DNA of 64,000 nucleotides from Tenderia sp965602225 (GCA_965602225.1 CBFCYE010000009.1:41258-105257), one strand, 5' to 3'; shown: positions 17,816-27,764, numbered from the stretch's first letter. Translations and numbers: made by a program. The notes: generated by a model from the letters alone, not told the origin.

Positions 17816-19558
17816 TTAACTGTTTTCCTGGCCGGAAAACTGGATTTGATACAGGTCGGCGTAGCGACCACCTTTGGCCAGCAGTTCATCGTGGCTGCCG
17901 ATTTCTATGATATTGCCGTGATCCAGCACCACGATTCGATCAGCCTTCTTGATGGTTGAAAGGCGGTGGGCGATGGTGATGGTGGTGCGGCCCTGCATCA
18001 GCACTTCCAGTGCCTGCTGTACTTTCTGTTCTGACTCTGTATCCAATGCTGAGGTGGCTTCATCCAGAATCAATATGGGCGCGTCCTTGAGCAGGGCGCG
18101 GGCAATGGCGATGCGTTGGCGTTGGCCGCCGGAGAGGCGCACGCCGTTTTGGCCGCACTGGGTCTGCAGTCCTTCAGGCAGGTCCTTGATGAACTCCATG
18201 GCATGGGCTTTTTCTGCAGCGGCAATGATTTCTGCTTCACTGGCATCGTTTTTGGTGCCATAGGCTATGTTGGCTGCAATGCTGTCGTTGAACAGTACTA
18301 CCTGTTGGCTGACCAGGCTGAGGTTGGTGCGCAGGTCGGCAAGTTTGATCTCCTGGGTATCAATACCGTCGATCAATATTTGGCCTGAGCTGGGTTGATA
18401 AAATCGGGGTATCAGGCTGGCTAGGGTCGATTTACCGCTGCCTGACTGCCCGACCAGGGCGATGGTTTCACCAGCAGAAATATTGAGTGAAATGTTGGCT
18501 AGCGTATCCTGTTCTGCCTCGCTGTAGCGAAAGCCTGTGTTGCGGAATTCAAGCTGGCCCTTGGCTTTTCCCAACGATTTTTGGCCGTCATCAGGTTCTG
18601 TCGGTTGGTCGATTATTTCAAAAACGGTTTGAGCGGCGGCAAGGCCGCGTTGAATAGCGTCGTTGACGCTGGTGAGGCGTTTAATGGGAGGAAGCAACAT
18701 TCCCATGGCAGTAAAAAAGGCGGTAAATGTGCCGGCGCTCATGGCAGGGTCTTTGTTGGCTGCTAGGTTGACGATGGTGGCCAGGGCGATAATCGCCAGC
18801 AACTGAACCACGGGTACGCTGCCGGATGAGGTGACTAGTACCTTCATATAATAGCGGCGCGCCCAGTTAATGGTGTCGTGGAAGCGGTGGTTTTCGTAGG
18901 CCTGACCACCAAACAATTTGACCTCTTTGTGGCCACTGATCGCTTCTTCAGCAATATTGTTCATCTCGCCAATGCTATCCATGTATGCCAGATTGAAGCG
19001 GCGTAGCCGTTTGGATATGAGTTTAACGATGAGTCCGATGATGGGTAAGACGATAAAAAAGAATAGCGCCAGCTGCCAATCAATGTAGAGCATAAATGCC
19101 AATAGACCGAACAGTGTCACCGTGTCGCGGATCAGTACGAGGATGGCGTTAGTGCTGGCTTCATATACCTGGGTTACATCGTAAGTGAATTTTGACAGTA
19201 GTCCGCCGGATGGTTGTTGGTCAAAGGCGTGAGTGGGGGCTTGCATGAGTCGGTCAAACATTTCATTGCGCAGGTCCATGACGATTTTATGGCCTATCCA
19301 GCCCATTGCTACGGCGCTGGTGTATTGTGCTGCGCCACGTAAAACAAATAAGCCAACTAGTAGGAGCGAGTAGTAAAGGGCGGAGCCCTTGTCTTGCTCA
19401 ACAAAGCTGCCATCAATAAGTGGGCCGAGGATGGCTGGTATTGCCGGTTCAGAGAGGCCTACAACCACCGTTGCCAAAATGGCGATGGCAAATATTTTCC
19501 AGTAGGGGCGGGCGTAGCTAAGGAGCCGAAGGTATAACTGCTTGCTGTTTTGATCCAT
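17816..19558 (-). CDS. msbA: Lipid A export ATP-binding/permease protein MsbA
   Basis: ABC half-transporter that flips core-lipid A across the inner membrane. The 580-residue protein has six membrane helices in the first 300 residues, then one ATPase domain with Walker A GQSGSGKS, signature LSGGQRQR, and Walker B ILILDEATSALD, and the H-loop IAHRLSTI. This size and layout match E. coli MsbA (582). It is divergent from hldE with about 185 bp between, which must hold both promoters, and its place next to the LPS core genes supports the role. Confidence 0.93.
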   Translation of the reverse strand: MDQNSKQLYLRLLSYARPYWKIFAIAILATVVVGLSEPAIPAILGPLIDGSFVEQDKGSALYYSLLLVGLFVLRGAAQYTSAVAMGWIGHKIVMDLRNEMFDRLMQAPTHAFDQQPSGGLLSKFTYDVTQVYEASTNAILVLIRDTVTLFGLLAFMLYIDWQLALFFFIVLPIIGLIVKLISKRLRRFNLAYMDSIGEMNNIAEEAISGHKEVKLFGGQAYENHRFHDTINWARRYYMKVLVTSSGSVPVVQLLAIIALATIVNLAANKDPAMSAGTFTAFFTAMGMLLPPIKRLTSVNDAIQRGLAAAQTVFEIIDQPTEPDDGQKSLGKAKGQLEFRNTGFRYSEAEQDTLANISLNISAGETIALVGQSGSGKSTLASLIPRFYQPSSGQILIDGIDTQEIKLADLRTNLSLVSQQVVLFNDSIAANIAYGTKNDASEAEIIAAAEKAHAMEFIKDLPEGLQTQCGQNGVRLSGGQRQRIAIARALLKDAPILILDEATSALDTESEQKVQQALEVLMQGRTTITIAHRLSTIKKADRIVVLDHGNIIEIGSHDELLAKGGRYADLYQIQFSGQENS

Positions 19559-19743
19559 TGTTGCGGTCTAAGGTCTTGTTTCAAATAGGCGTAGGGCATT
19601 GTACCCGTTCCTGAGTAAGATGGAGAGATTCGTGTTTTTCTAAACTCGTGTTCATGCTGTGGTCTGGCGCTTCGGGCGGTGAATAGGCGCTTGATTCATG
19701 GTATTATTTTGCCCTTTATGAATGCTCCGGGGCTGTAGGGTTG

Positions 19744-21168
19744 ATGAAGATCCAGATTCCAAATTTCGATAATGCGCGGGTGCTGGTGGTGGGTGATCTG
19801 ATGCTTGATCGCTATTGGTACGGCAGCACCTCACGTATCTCGCCCGAGGCGCCGGTGCCGGTGGTGCACGTTGGGGAGTCGGAAGAGCGCCCTGGTGGGG
19901 CCGGTAACGTGGCCCTGAATATTGCCGCCTTTGGTAGCCAGGTGGATGTGCTCGGTTTGACTGGTGATGATGAGCCCGCTCAGGCCTTAGCCCAGCGTCT
20001 TGAAGGCGCTGGGGTGCAGTGCCATTTCGAAAAGGTAGCCGGACTGGCTACTGTGACCAAGCTCAGGGTGATGAGTCGTCATCAACAGCTGATTCGGCTT
20101 GATTTTGAGGATGGTTTTCACGAGGTTGACAGCTCGGCCCTGCAGGCGCGCTACCAAGGTTTGTTAGCTGCTTGTGATGCGGTGATCTTGTCGGATTATG
20201 GCAAGGGCACGCTGACGGCGGTTCAGTCTCTGATTGCGGCGGCGCGTCAGGCTGGCAAACCGGTATTGATCGACCCCAAGGGTAATGATTATTCGATCTA
20301 TTGTGGCGCCACTCTGATTACGCCGAACCTGTCCGAGTTTGAGGCGGTGGTGGGGCATTGCAAGACCGACGCCGAGGTGGAAACCAAGGGCGAGGCCTTA
20401 AGGGCTGAGCTGGACCTGGAGGCATTGCTGGTGACCCGTAGCGAAAAAGGCATGACTCTGATTCGCAAGGACATGCCTGTGCTGCATCTGCCGACCAAGG
20501 CGCGCGAGGTGTATGACGTGACTGGTGCCGGTGATACGGTGATTTCGGCGCTGGCGGCGGCGCTGGCGGCAGGGCAGGATCTGGCCGAGGCCACCGCGCT
20601 GGCCAATCTGGCTGCTGGTGTGGTGGTAGCCAAACTGGGCACGGCGACCGCCAGTGTGACTGAGTTGCGGCATGCGATTCGTGAACATGACGAGATTGAA
20701 GGCGGTGTGCTCGAAGAGGATAGGCTGGAGGCGCTGGTGCGTGATGCCCAGGCCCACGGTGAGACGGTGGTGATGACCAACGGTTGTTTCGACATCCTTC
20801 ATGCCGGTCACGTGGCCTATCTGGAACAGGCCAGAAAGCTGGGTGACCGGCTGATCGTGGCGGTCAATGATGACGCCTCGGTCAAACGACTCAAGGGTGA
20901 AGAGCGGCCGGTCAACAGTCTGCCGCAGCGGATGACGGTGCTGGCGGCGCTGGCGAGTGTCGACTGGGTGGTGCCGTTCTCGGAAGATACGCCGGAGCGA
21001 TTGATCTGCCATATTTGTCCCGACGTGTTGGTCAAGGGTGGTGATTATCAGCCCGAGCAGATCGCCGGTGGTAAGTGTGTGGCAGAGGCTGGCGGTAAGG
21101 TCGTGGTGCTGGATTTTGTCGAAGGCTGTTCGACCACGCGCATTATTGATGTGATTCGTGGCGGTTAA
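19744..21168 (+). CDS. hldE: Bifunctional heptose 7-phosphate kinase / heptose 1-phosphate adenylyltransferase
   Basis: Makes ADP-D-glycero-beta-D-manno-heptose for the LPS inner core. The 474-residue protein is a fusion: a PfkB/ribokinase domain (RVLVVGDLMLDRYWYG at the start, VYDVTGAGDTVISALAAAL near 260) and a nucleotidyltransferase domain from about residue 340 with TNGCFDILHAGHVAYL and the ISSTRI-like CSTTRIID at the end. The ATG at 19744 is chosen over TTG at 19741. It heads an operon with hldD and waaF. Confidence 0.97.
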   Translation: MKIQIPNFDNARVLVVGDLMLDRYWYGSTSRISPEAPVPVVHVGESEERPGGAGNVALNIAAFGSQVDVLGLTGDDEPAQALAQRLEGAGVQCHFEKVAGLATVTKLRVMSRHQQLIRLDFEDGFHEVDSSALQARYQGLLAACDAVILSDYGKGTLTAVQSLIAAARQAGKPVLIDPKGNDYSIYCGATLITPNLSEFEAVVGHCKTDAEVETKGEALRAELDLEALLVTRSEKGMTLIRKDMPVLHLPTKAREVYDVTGAGDTVISALAAALAAGQDLAEATALANLAAGVVVAKLGTATASVTELRHAIREHDEIEGGVLEEDRLEALVRDAQAHGETVVMTNGCFDILHAGHVAYLEQARKLGDRLIVAVNDDASVKRLKGEERPVNSLPQRMTVLAALASVDWVVPFSEDTPERLICHICPDVLVKGGDYQPEQIAGGKCVAEAGGKVVVLDFVEGCSTTRIIDVIRGG

Positions 21169-21189
21169 GAACGATATGAGGATAAACAA

Positions 21190-22140
21190 ATGATTGTAGT
21201 CACAGGTGGTGCCGGTTTTATCGGCAGCAATATCGTCAAGGGGCTGAATGCGCTGGGCCGCACTGATATCCTGGTGGTGGATGATCTTAAGGACGGTATC
21301 AAGTTCAAGAATATCGCCGACTGCGATATCGCTGATTACATGGATAAGGATGATTTCCTGGCCATGATCGAGTCGGGTGCAGAATTCGCTGCGCCGATTG
21401 AAGTGATCTTTCATGAAGGTGCCTGCTCTGCCACCACTGAGTGGGACGGCCACTATATGATGAAGATCAATTACGACTATTCCAAGGCTTTGCTGCACTA
21501 CTGTCTCGATCGCGGCATCCAGTATCTGTATGCCTCCTCGGCCTCGGTTTATGGTGACGGGCCGGTGTTCAAGGAATCGCCCGAGCATGAAGAGCCGTTG
21601 AATGTGTACGGCTACTCCAAGTTTCAGTTCGATCAGTATGTCCGCCGCCTGCTGCCAGAGGCGCAGAGCCAGGTGGTGGGATTCCGCTATTTCAATGTCT
21701 ATGGCCCGCGCGAACAGCATAAAGGCAGCATGGCCAGTGTCGCCTTTCACCTGAATAATCAGTTTAAAGCGAGCGGCAATGTGCGTCTGTTTGAAGGTTG
21801 TGACGGTTATGGTAACGGTGAGCAGCGTCGCGACTTTATCTATGTCGGTGACGTGGTGGCGGTGAACCTGTGGTTTTGGCAGAACAGGGATAAGACTGGC
21901 ATTTTCAATCTTGGCACCGGTCGCAGTCAGAGTTTTAATGATGTCGCCAATGCGGTGTTGGCTCATCATGGCAAGGGTACGCTGGAATATATTCCTTTTC
22001 CTGATCACCTCAAGGGTTGTTATCAGAGTTTTACCGAGGCCGATATGAATGCCTTGCGTGAGGCTGGTTATGGGGCCGCTTTCAAGACGGTTGAAGAGGG
22101 CGTTGCCGAATACATGCAGTGTCTCAACGCAGGCAAGTAA
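21190..22140 (+). CDS. hldD: ADP-L-glycero-D-manno-heptose 6-epimerase
   Basis: Epimerises ADP-D,D-heptose to the L,D form used by heptosyltransferases. The 316-residue extended SDR protein has the NAD-binding GGAGFIGSN at the start, the catalytic Ser/Tyr/Lys set in YASSASVYGDG and YGYSKFQFD, and the HldD-specific NVYGPREQHKGSMAS. GAGG lies upstream of the ATG. It is 21 bp after hldE and 39 bp before waaF. Confidence 0.97.
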   Translation: MIVVTGGAGFIGSNIVKGLNALGRTDILVVDDLKDGIKFKNIADCDIADYMDKDDFLAMIESGAEFAAPIEVIFHEGACSATTEWDGHYMMKINYDYSKALLHYCLDRGIQYLYASSASVYGDGPVFKESPEHEEPLNVYGYSKFQFDQYVRRLLPEAQSQVVGFRYFNVYGPREQHKGSMASVAFHLNNQFKASGNVRLFEGCDGYGNGEQRRDFIYVGDVVAVNLWFWQNRDKTGIFNLGTGRSQSFNDVANAVLAHHGKGTLEYIPFPDHLKGCYQSFTEADMNALREAGYGAAFKTVEEGVAEYMQCLNAGK

Positions 22141-22179
22141 GTCTGTGTTGATCTGTGTGGCGACGGGAAAGTAGGCTCG

Positions 22180-23184
22180 ATGCAAAAGATTCTTATAGCC
22201 GGCCCCGCCTGGGTCGGGGATATGGTGATGGCGCAGAGTCTCTATATGGGTTTGTGCCAGCGCTATCCTAATGTGCTGATCGATGTGCTGGCGCCCGCCT
22301 GGTCTGGACCGATCCTGAAACGCATGCCCGAGGTGCGACGTCATATCGAAATGCCGCTTGGGCATGGCGAGTTTGGTCTGGCGGCGCGTTATCGTCTTGG
22401 CAAGGCTTTGCGTAGCGAGCATTATGATCAGGCCATTATTATTCCTCGTTCATTGAAGGCGGCATTGGCGCCGTTTTTTGCTGGCATTCCGAAGCGTACC
22501 GGTTACAAGGGTGAAATGCGGTTTGGGCTGGTCAACGATATGCGTCCCTTGGATAAGTCCGTGTTGAGCCAGACGGTGCAGCGTTATGTTGCTTTGGGCT
22601 TGGGGTGGGATGAAGACTTGCCACCTGAACAGGTTCCTCAACCAAAACTCGAAATCGATCCGCAAAATCAGCAGCGCCTGTTGACTGCGTTTTCACTCAA
22701 TATGGATACGCCAGTGGTCGGATTCATGCCGGGGGCGGAATATGGTCTGGCCAAACGCTGGCCGCCGGAATATTTTTCCGAGCTGGCGCAGAAGTTGGTA
22801 GCTCAAGGCAAGCAGGTGTGGTTGTTTGGTTCAGCCAAGGACCAGTCTGTCTGTCAGCAGATTCTTGCGGCTGCCGGTGAAGGAGTGGTTGACCTGTCGG
22901 GTAAGACCAAGCTGGAGGATGTGGTTGATCTGATTGCCATGACCGAACAGGTGGTGAGTAACGATTCAGGCTTGATGCATATTGCTGCGGCGACAGGCAG
23001 AAAGATTGTCGCTATTTATGGTTCTTCTTCACCACGTTATACCCCGCCGTTGACGAATAAGGCTGAGGTGGTTTATCTGGGATTGGAATGCAGCCCCTGT
23101 TTTGAACGCGAATGTCCTCTGGGGCACTACGATTGCTTGAGGAAGATTGGTGTGGAAAGGGTTTTTGAACAGTGTCGGCTGTAA
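22180..23184 (+). CDS. waaF: ADP-heptose:LPS heptosyltransferase II
   Basis: GT9 enzyme that adds the second heptose to the inner core at the inner face of the membrane. The 334-residue protein has the WaaF start ILIAGPAWVGDMVMAQSLY, the GFMPGAEYGLAKRWP loop near 180, the donor-site segment SNDSGLMHIAAATG near 262, and the C-terminal CSPCFERECPLGHYDCL typical of WaaF. Its TAA overlaps the ATG of the next gene by one base, so the two are co-translated. Confidence 0.94.
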   Translation: MQKILIAGPAWVGDMVMAQSLYMGLCQRYPNVLIDVLAPAWSGPILKRMPEVRRHIEMPLGHGEFGLAARYRLGKALRSEHYDQAIIIPRSLKAALAPFFAGIPKRTGYKGEMRFGLVNDMRPLDKSVLSQTVQRYVALGLGWDEDLPPEQVPQPKLEIDPQNQQRLLTAFSLNMDTPVVGFMPGAEYGLAKRWPPEYFSELAQKLVAQGKQVWLFGSAKDQSVCQQILAAAGEGVVDLSGKTKLEDVVDLIAMTEQVVSNDSGLMHIAAATGRKIVAIYGSSSPRYTPPLTNKAEVVYLGLECSPCFERECPLGHYDCLRKIGVERVFEQCRL

Positions 23185-24428
23185 TGCCTGAAGCGGCGAT
23201 GATGCCGACGCTGGCGCGCATAAAAGAGTGGCTGGTCTATGGGCTGGTTTTTCTATTCCCTGTGGCTGGTGTTAGTGTTAGGCACTGGTTTAGTGCCATT
23301 TTCACTATTTTGATGTTGATCTCGTTGTGGGATCTAGTCAAAAATTGGGGCAAAAGAGCTGTTCTTTTTAAAGAAGAAAAGATATGGCTGTGGCTGTGTG
23401 CGGCATTTTTTCTCTCCTTTGTTATTTCAGCTTGGATTAATGGCTGGGCTCACCTGCAAAATCGCGCATTTGGCGTGGATGTGCGCTACCTGTTGGTGGT
23501 GCCGCTGTACCTGATGTTGCGTCACTACACTGCCGCAGGCCGTTTCCTGCTTGCGGGAGTGATGCTTGCTGCGGTTACCCTGGCGGCCCAGGCTTATTAC
23601 GATGTCGAAGTATTACATTTAACTAGAGCGCAGGGGCCGTATAGTCCCAATTTGTTAGGGCCAGTGGCCGCCCTGGTTGTTATGTGGCTGTTGTCGAGTT
23701 GGAATCAGCCGGGCAAACTACGCTGGCTATTGCCACCCTTGGTGTTGGCGGCGTTGTGGGCAGTGGCAATGTCGGGCTCGCGTGGTGCCTATGTGGGGCT
23801 TTTGGCGATGTTGTTGGTTTGGTGTGGTCTGTTTTTTAAGGGCTGGCAGCGTGTCGCGGCGCTTGTTGTTGTGTTGGTATTGCCTGTGGCAGCCTATCAT
23901 TCATTTCCATCGCTGGCGGAGCGGGTGGACGTTGCGGCTACTGAAGCGAATGTCTATTTTGAAAAACTTGAGCGAGGTGAGCATGAAGCCGGTGGTTCAA
24001 TAAATGTCCGTTTTGAGATGTGGCGTGCCGGCTGGATGGTGTTCAAAGATGCCCCAGTTCTAGGTGTTGGGCCTAATAATTACACTGAAGCTGTTAGGCA
24101 GTATGTTGGTGTGGAGGGTTTGTCTGCGAATGTTGCGAATCATGGCCAGGCGCATAATGCCTATATCGATATATTGATGTCACGGGGTATGGTGGGATTT
24201 TTGATTTTCATAGCGATGCTGTTTTATCCGCTCTATTGTTTTTTGAAAACACGTCAAACATCTCCCTCAACCGCTATATTTGGAGTTGTTCATATTGTTG
24301 GTTTTTCAGTCTTTTCTATTACCGATGCATCCACTTTTGATAAGGGCAATTTTGTGTCCATATTCTTATTGTGCATGACAATTTTCCTGTCCCGGCATCT
24401 GGCCACAGTTAATCAGAGGGTTGTTTAG
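23184..24428 (+). CDS. O-antigen ligase-like polytopic membrane protein (WaaL family)
   Basis: The start is the ATG in the TAATG overlap with waaF (23184-23186), giving 414 residues. About ten to twelve hydrophobic helices are visible, a large periplasmic loop at about residues 245-320, and the Wzy_C segment SGSRGAYVG plus AHNAYIDILMSRGMVG with the conserved histidine. This fits ligases that join polymer to lipid A-core, but O-antigen polymerases of the Wzy type have the same pattern. The core-biosynthesis context favours ligase. Confidence 0.8.
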   Translation: MPEAAMMPTLARIKEWLVYGLVFLFPVAGVSVRHWFSAIFTILMLISLWDLVKNWGKRAVLFKEEKIWLWLCAAFFLSFVISAWINGWAHLQNRAFGVDVRYLLVVPLYLMLRHYTAAGRFLLAGVMLAAVTLAAQAYYDVEVLHLTRAQGPYSPNLLGPVAALVVMWLLSSWNQPGKLRWLLPPLVLAALWAVAMSGSRGAYVGLLAMLLVWCGLFFKGWQRVAALVVVLVLPVAAYHSFPSLAERVDVAATEANVYFEKLERGEHEAGGSINVRFEMWRAGWMVFKDAPVLGVGPNNYTEAVRQYVGVEGLSANVANHGQAHNAYIDILMSRGMVGFLIFIAMLFYPLYCFLKTRQTSPSTAIFGVVHIVGFSVFSITDASTFDKGNFVSIFLLCMTIFLSRHLATVNQRVV

Positions 24429-25199
24429 ATGGTGCGCCTGTCGGTAGTGATGATTGCCAAGAACGAAGCGCCGGTAATTGCCGACTGTTTAAAGCGACTA
24501 GACTGGGCCGATGAGATAGTAGTGCTGGATGGTGGCAGTACGGATGAGACGGTCGAGGTTGCCAAGCAATATACAGACAAGGTATTCGTTGAGGCAGACT
24601 GGGAAGGTTATGGTATGCAGCGGCAGCGTGCCCAGGCCAGGGCGACTGGCGACTGGATTCTGATGATCGATGCTGATGAACACGTTTCCGCCGAGTTGAG
24701 ACAAAGTATCCTTGACGTTGTTAAGCAGGATAATCGCAACAAGGCCTGGTCGATGGCCATCTTGCCCTGGTGTTTTGGCCGTTTCCTGCGTCACGGTGGC
24801 TGGTATCCGGCTTACAAGGTGCGGCTCTATGCCAATGATAAGGCGCGGTACGGTGATCAGCGGGTGCATGAGAAACTTGAGTTTGTTTCTGGGGTGGAGA
24901 TCAAACGCCTAAAAGGAGATCTGTTGCACTACACCTATCGTGATCTGGAGCATTATCTGACCAAGTCGGCCCGCTATGCCGCAGAATGGGCAGAGCAGCG
25001 CCAACAGCGTGGTAAGTCGGCTTCGTTATTGGAGGGGGTGCTGCACGGTGTTGGTTGCTTTGTGCGTATGTACTTCGTCAAAGCTGGTTTCCTTGATGGC
25101 AGACAGGGATTTTTGATGGCCTTGCTCTCAGCTCATTCCACCTTTGTTAAATACGCCGACCTATGGACGCGTAAGCAGCCGGCATCTGCCTCAGAGTAG
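24429..25199 (+). CDS. Family 2 glycosyltransferase, WaaE/KdtX-like
   Basis: The 256-residue protein starts on the base after the WaaL-like stop. The GT2 nucleotide-sugar fold is seen in LSVVMIAKNEAPVIADCL, VVLDGGSTDET, and the DxD-type MIDADEHV near residue 82. The later WYPAYKVRLY and DQRVHEKLE segments match WaaE-type enzymes that add beta-glucose to the first inner-core heptose. Sugar and acceptor are inferred from that resemblance. It overlaps the convergent GT9 gene by 9 bp at the 3' ends. Confidence 0.85.
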   Translation: MVRLSVVMIAKNEAPVIADCLKRLDWADEIVVLDGGSTDETVEVAKQYTDKVFVEADWEGYGMQRQRAQARATGDWILMIDADEHVSAELRQSILDVVKQDNRNKAWSMAILPWCFGRFLRHGGWYPAYKVRLYANDKARYGDQRVHEKLEFVSGVEIKRLKGDLLHYTYRDLEHYLTKSARYAAEWAEQRQQRGKSASLLEGVLHGVGCFVRMYFVKAGFLDGRQGFLMALLSAHSTFVKYADLWTRKQPASASE

Positions 25200-26222
25200 A
25201 AATTTTTGGCTGACCTGCTTGGCTGCCGCAGTCGCATCAATGCTCGACATATCCTCCTGTCCTGCCCCTTCGGTGGGTGAGAAACTCAGTCTTTTATCTT
25301 CCTGATTGGTTGTCTGCCAGCGTAATGCGGTGGCGGAGCGGCGTCGCGGATAAAAGGCGGCGGTATTGCAGTTCAGGGCGCCGGCGATATGCAGCGGGCC
25401 GGTCGAGCCGCTGATGAATAGGTCGGCAAAAGCGATGTGTTGGGCAAAACGCTTTAGTCCTTCGGTGGAGTGATATATCGTGTGGGCCGTGTCGCCGAGT
25501 TTGTCGGCCACTGTTTCGGCCTGTTCGATCTCGCCTGGACCGGCGCTGACGATAATGTGATGTCCGTTCCTGGATTTCAGGTTTCTGCCCAGTTCGGCAT
25601 ATTGCTCTAGACTGAGATTGTTGGCTGAGCCACCGCAGCCGGGGTGGATGAAAACCAGTCGCAGTTCAGGTTTGATCTGGTGGGTTTGGCAGAACGTATT
25701 GCGAATCTGCTCGATCTCTGCGGCATCAAATTCCAGATAGGGCGGCTGAGGCTGTTGAATTGTGTTGATGCCTGAGTCGTTTAAATATTTAATTACCAGG
25801 TCCTGGTTGTAGGCATATTCGGGTTTTTCCGAGCGCGAGCGGCGCTGTTTCAGGCGGCTATGATAGAATAGCTGCGCAATTTTGGTCGCTGGTGCCAGTC
25901 TATAGGGGATGCCTGCCAGCAGCAGCAACCAGCCGATGCGAGTAGTGGAAAACAGGGTGATGGCGGCAGCATAGTTTTGCTGTTTCAGGCTTTTGCTGAA
26001 AGACAGTTGCTCGCTCATGCTGGCGTATGCGCCTGGGTCGAGTATGACCTGATCAATGCTGGGGCAAAGCCGGGCCATGTCAGCGGTGTAGGGATTGACC
26101 AGGACGTGGATCTCGCAATCCGGCAAGGATTGCTTGAGGCTGGCAAAGGCTGGCCAGGCCAGCATGAAATCGCCCAGTTTGTCGTTGCGGACAATAATAA
26201 TTTTTTTGCGCTGTGTGCTCAT
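25191..26222 (-). CDS. Family 9 glycosyltransferase (heptosyltransferase-like)
   Basis: The ATG at 26222 gives 343 residues starting MSTQRKKIIIVRNDKLGDFML, the normal GT9 N-terminus; upstream in-frame starts would run into the divergent gene at 26281. The C-terminal half has FIHPGCGGSANNLS near 210 and the donor-site segment ADLFISGSTGPLHIAGAL near 285. Likely adds heptose or a related sugar to the core. It is on the opposite strand from the preceding operon, a first sign of the mosaic build of this locus. Confidence 0.85.
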   Translation of the reverse strand: MSTQRKKIIIVRNDKLGDFMLAWPAFASLKQSLPDCEIHVLVNPYTADMARLCPSIDQVILDPGAYASMSEQLSFSKSLKQQNYAAAITLFSTTRIGWLLLLAGIPYRLAPATKIAQLFYHSRLKQRRSRSEKPEYAYNQDLVIKYLNDSGINTIQQPQPPYLEFDAAEIEQIRNTFCQTHQIKPELRLVFIHPGCGGSANNLSLEQYAELGRNLKSRNGHHIIVSAGPGEIEQAETVADKLGDTAHTIYHSTEGLKRFAQHIAFADLFISGSTGPLHIAGALNCNTAAFYPRRRSATALRWQTTNQEDKRLSFSPTEGAGQEDMSSIDATAAAKQVSQKFLL

Positions 26223-26280
26223 TGGCGGCTGATTATACTCTGCGTAGAGTGTTTGGCCCAATATACTGGAAGAGAAAGAT

Positions 26281-27282
26281 ATGGAGCTTTGGTTTAAGGG
26301 CGGTGGCTGGGCCAATAAAAGGGCCGCCGGCATTGCCCGGCAGATGTCACCGGACAAGGTGAAAAGTGTCGCAGTGATTCGTCATGCCGCCGTCGGTGAT
26401 ATGGTGCTGACACGCCCCTTTCTGATCGAGCTGCGTCGCTTTTTTCCTAATGCCAAAATCACCCTCAGTCTGGTTAGTAACTATACCCGTGGTGCGCCGC
26501 TTGATCTGGTCGATCACGTTCATGTGGTCTACGGCAACGATCGTCGTGATGTGTCTCTGAAACAGCAGATTGCACGTGCCAAAGAGCTGGGTGAGCAGGA
26601 TCTGTTGTTTGACCTGGCGGCGACATCACGCTCATTCTGGCTGTGCAAGCTGACCAAGGCGAAGCTGAAGTTGGGTTTCCCCTATCACGCCATTCAGCGG
26701 CCGCTGTTTTATGATGTTGCTGTTTCCCGTTCAGATCTGCGTTTCGAGGCGGAGAATATGCTCGAGATGTTGAATGTGCTTGGCCATGCCCATGAGTATC
26801 CGTTGCGTTTTGATATGCCGGTCAAGCCAATGCAGCGGGATAAACCTTATGCCGTTTATTTCCCCAGCGCCTCAACTACAGAGAAATGTTGGCCCCATGC
26901 CAATATTGCAGAGTTGGTCAGTAAGATGGCGGAGCGATATCCAGCTCATGAACATATTGTGCTGGAAGGGATTGCCGAGTGGGAAAAGATTGATGACATC
27001 ATGGCGGCGCAACAGGGTAAGGAAAATGTCACCGGCCTGAAGCTGGATGATTTCGATGAGACCGTATCCTTGATTAAAGGCGCCAGTCTGTTGGTGGGCA
27101 ACTGTACCGGTATTCGCAACATCGCCATCGCTTGTGAGACGCCAACTGTCGGCATCTTTTTTGTCACCCCGGTGTTTCGTTACTGGCCCCGTTATGGTGG
27201 CCACGAGGCAGCCTTCAGGTCGGATGCTGGTGTGCCAGATGTTGAACAGGTGTTCGGCTTGACATGTAAAATACTGGGCTGA
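26281..27282 (+). CDS. Family 9 glycosyltransferase (heptosyltransferase-like)
   Basis: A 333-residue GT9 protein. After a 25-residue leader it shows VKSVAVIRHAAVGDMVLTRPFL, the usual N-terminal Rossmann start, and near the end LLVGNCTGIRNIAIACETPTVGIFF, a variant of the donor-binding motif in which the usual DSGPMH reads NCTGIRN. The central YFPSASTTEKCWP aligns with the P-x-A/S...K-WP loop. The altered motif suggests a different donor or acceptor from WaaF. GGAAGAG lies upstream of the ATG. The GT4-like gene begins 11 bp later. Confidence 0.82.
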   Translation: MELWFKGGGWANKRAAGIARQMSPDKVKSVAVIRHAAVGDMVLTRPFLIELRRFFPNAKITLSLVSNYTRGAPLDLVDHVHVVYGNDRRDVSLKQQIARAKELGEQDLLFDLAATSRSFWLCKLTKAKLKLGFPYHAIQRPLFYDVAVSRSDLRFEAENMLEMLNVLGHAHEYPLRFDMPVKPMQRDKPYAVYFPSASTTEKCWPHANIAELVSKMAERYPAHEHIVLEGIAEWEKIDDIMAAQQGKENVTGLKLDDFDETVSLIKGASLLVGNCTGIRNIAIACETPTVGIFFVTPVFRYWPRYGGHEAAFRSDAGVPDVEQVFGLTCKILG

Positions 27283-27293
27283 CGGTTGTTTCA

Positions 27294-27764
27294 ATGAAGA
27301 TTCTGCACCTGCTGTCGCAAACCCATCTCACCGGTCCGGAGGTTTATGCCGCGGCCTTGTGTCGTCAGCAAATGGCAGATGGGCACGAGTGTTTGATTGT
27401 GTCTGATACCTTGTCGGTGGAAACCGACGCGACCTATATTGCGATGGCGATTCATAATCGTTCTTTGTCTAACCGGATAAATAATATTCTCAAACTTGTC
27501 TCTTTGTGTCGTCAGCAAAAGATCGATTTAATCCATGCCCATTCTCGGGCCGCCAGCTGGGTAGCCAATATTGTGGCCAGGCTAACAGGTCTCGCCTATG
27601 TATCTACTATTCACGGCCGGCAGAGTAAACGTGCCACCAAGCGCAAAGTGAATGTTTATGGTCGCCATATTATTGTGGTGTGCGAACATCTGCAGGGGCA
27701 TGTTCGTAATGAGCTCAATATCTCCGATGCTGATGTCAGGGTGGTTCGCAATGGCTTTGACTAG
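27294..27764 (+). CDS. GT4-type glycosyltransferase, N-terminal (acceptor) domain only
   Basis: A 156-residue ORF that covers only the first half of a GT-B fold: MKILHLLSQTHLTGPEVYAAAL, IDLIHAHSRAASWVAN, YVSTIHGRQSK, IIVVCEHLQGHV, and VVRNGFD just before the TAG. In intact GT4 enzymes that last motif leads through a linker into the donor domain. Here the donor domain follows in the +1 frame from 27751, overlapping by 14 bp. Either the gene was split by an indel at the linker or the two halves are made as separate chains. Confidence 0.75.
   Translation: MKILHLLSQTHLTGPEVYAAALCRQQMADGHECLIVSDTLSVETDATYIAMAIHNRSLSNRINNILKLVSLCRQQKIDLIHAHSRAASWVANIVARLTGLAYVSTIHGRQSKRATKRKVNVYGRHIIVVCEHLQGHVRNELNISDADVRVVRNGFD

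Noticed and set aside
20398..22422. 674-residue open frame on the minus strand across hldE, hldD and waaF
   Set aside because: It is the antisense shadow of three well-supported genes; the composition (His/Thr/Gln-rich with no domain) is typical of a shadow frame.
26223..26357. Upstream extension of the GT9 gene (25191-26222)
   Set aside because: Would overlap the divergent GT9 gene at 26281; the family N-terminus starts at 26222.
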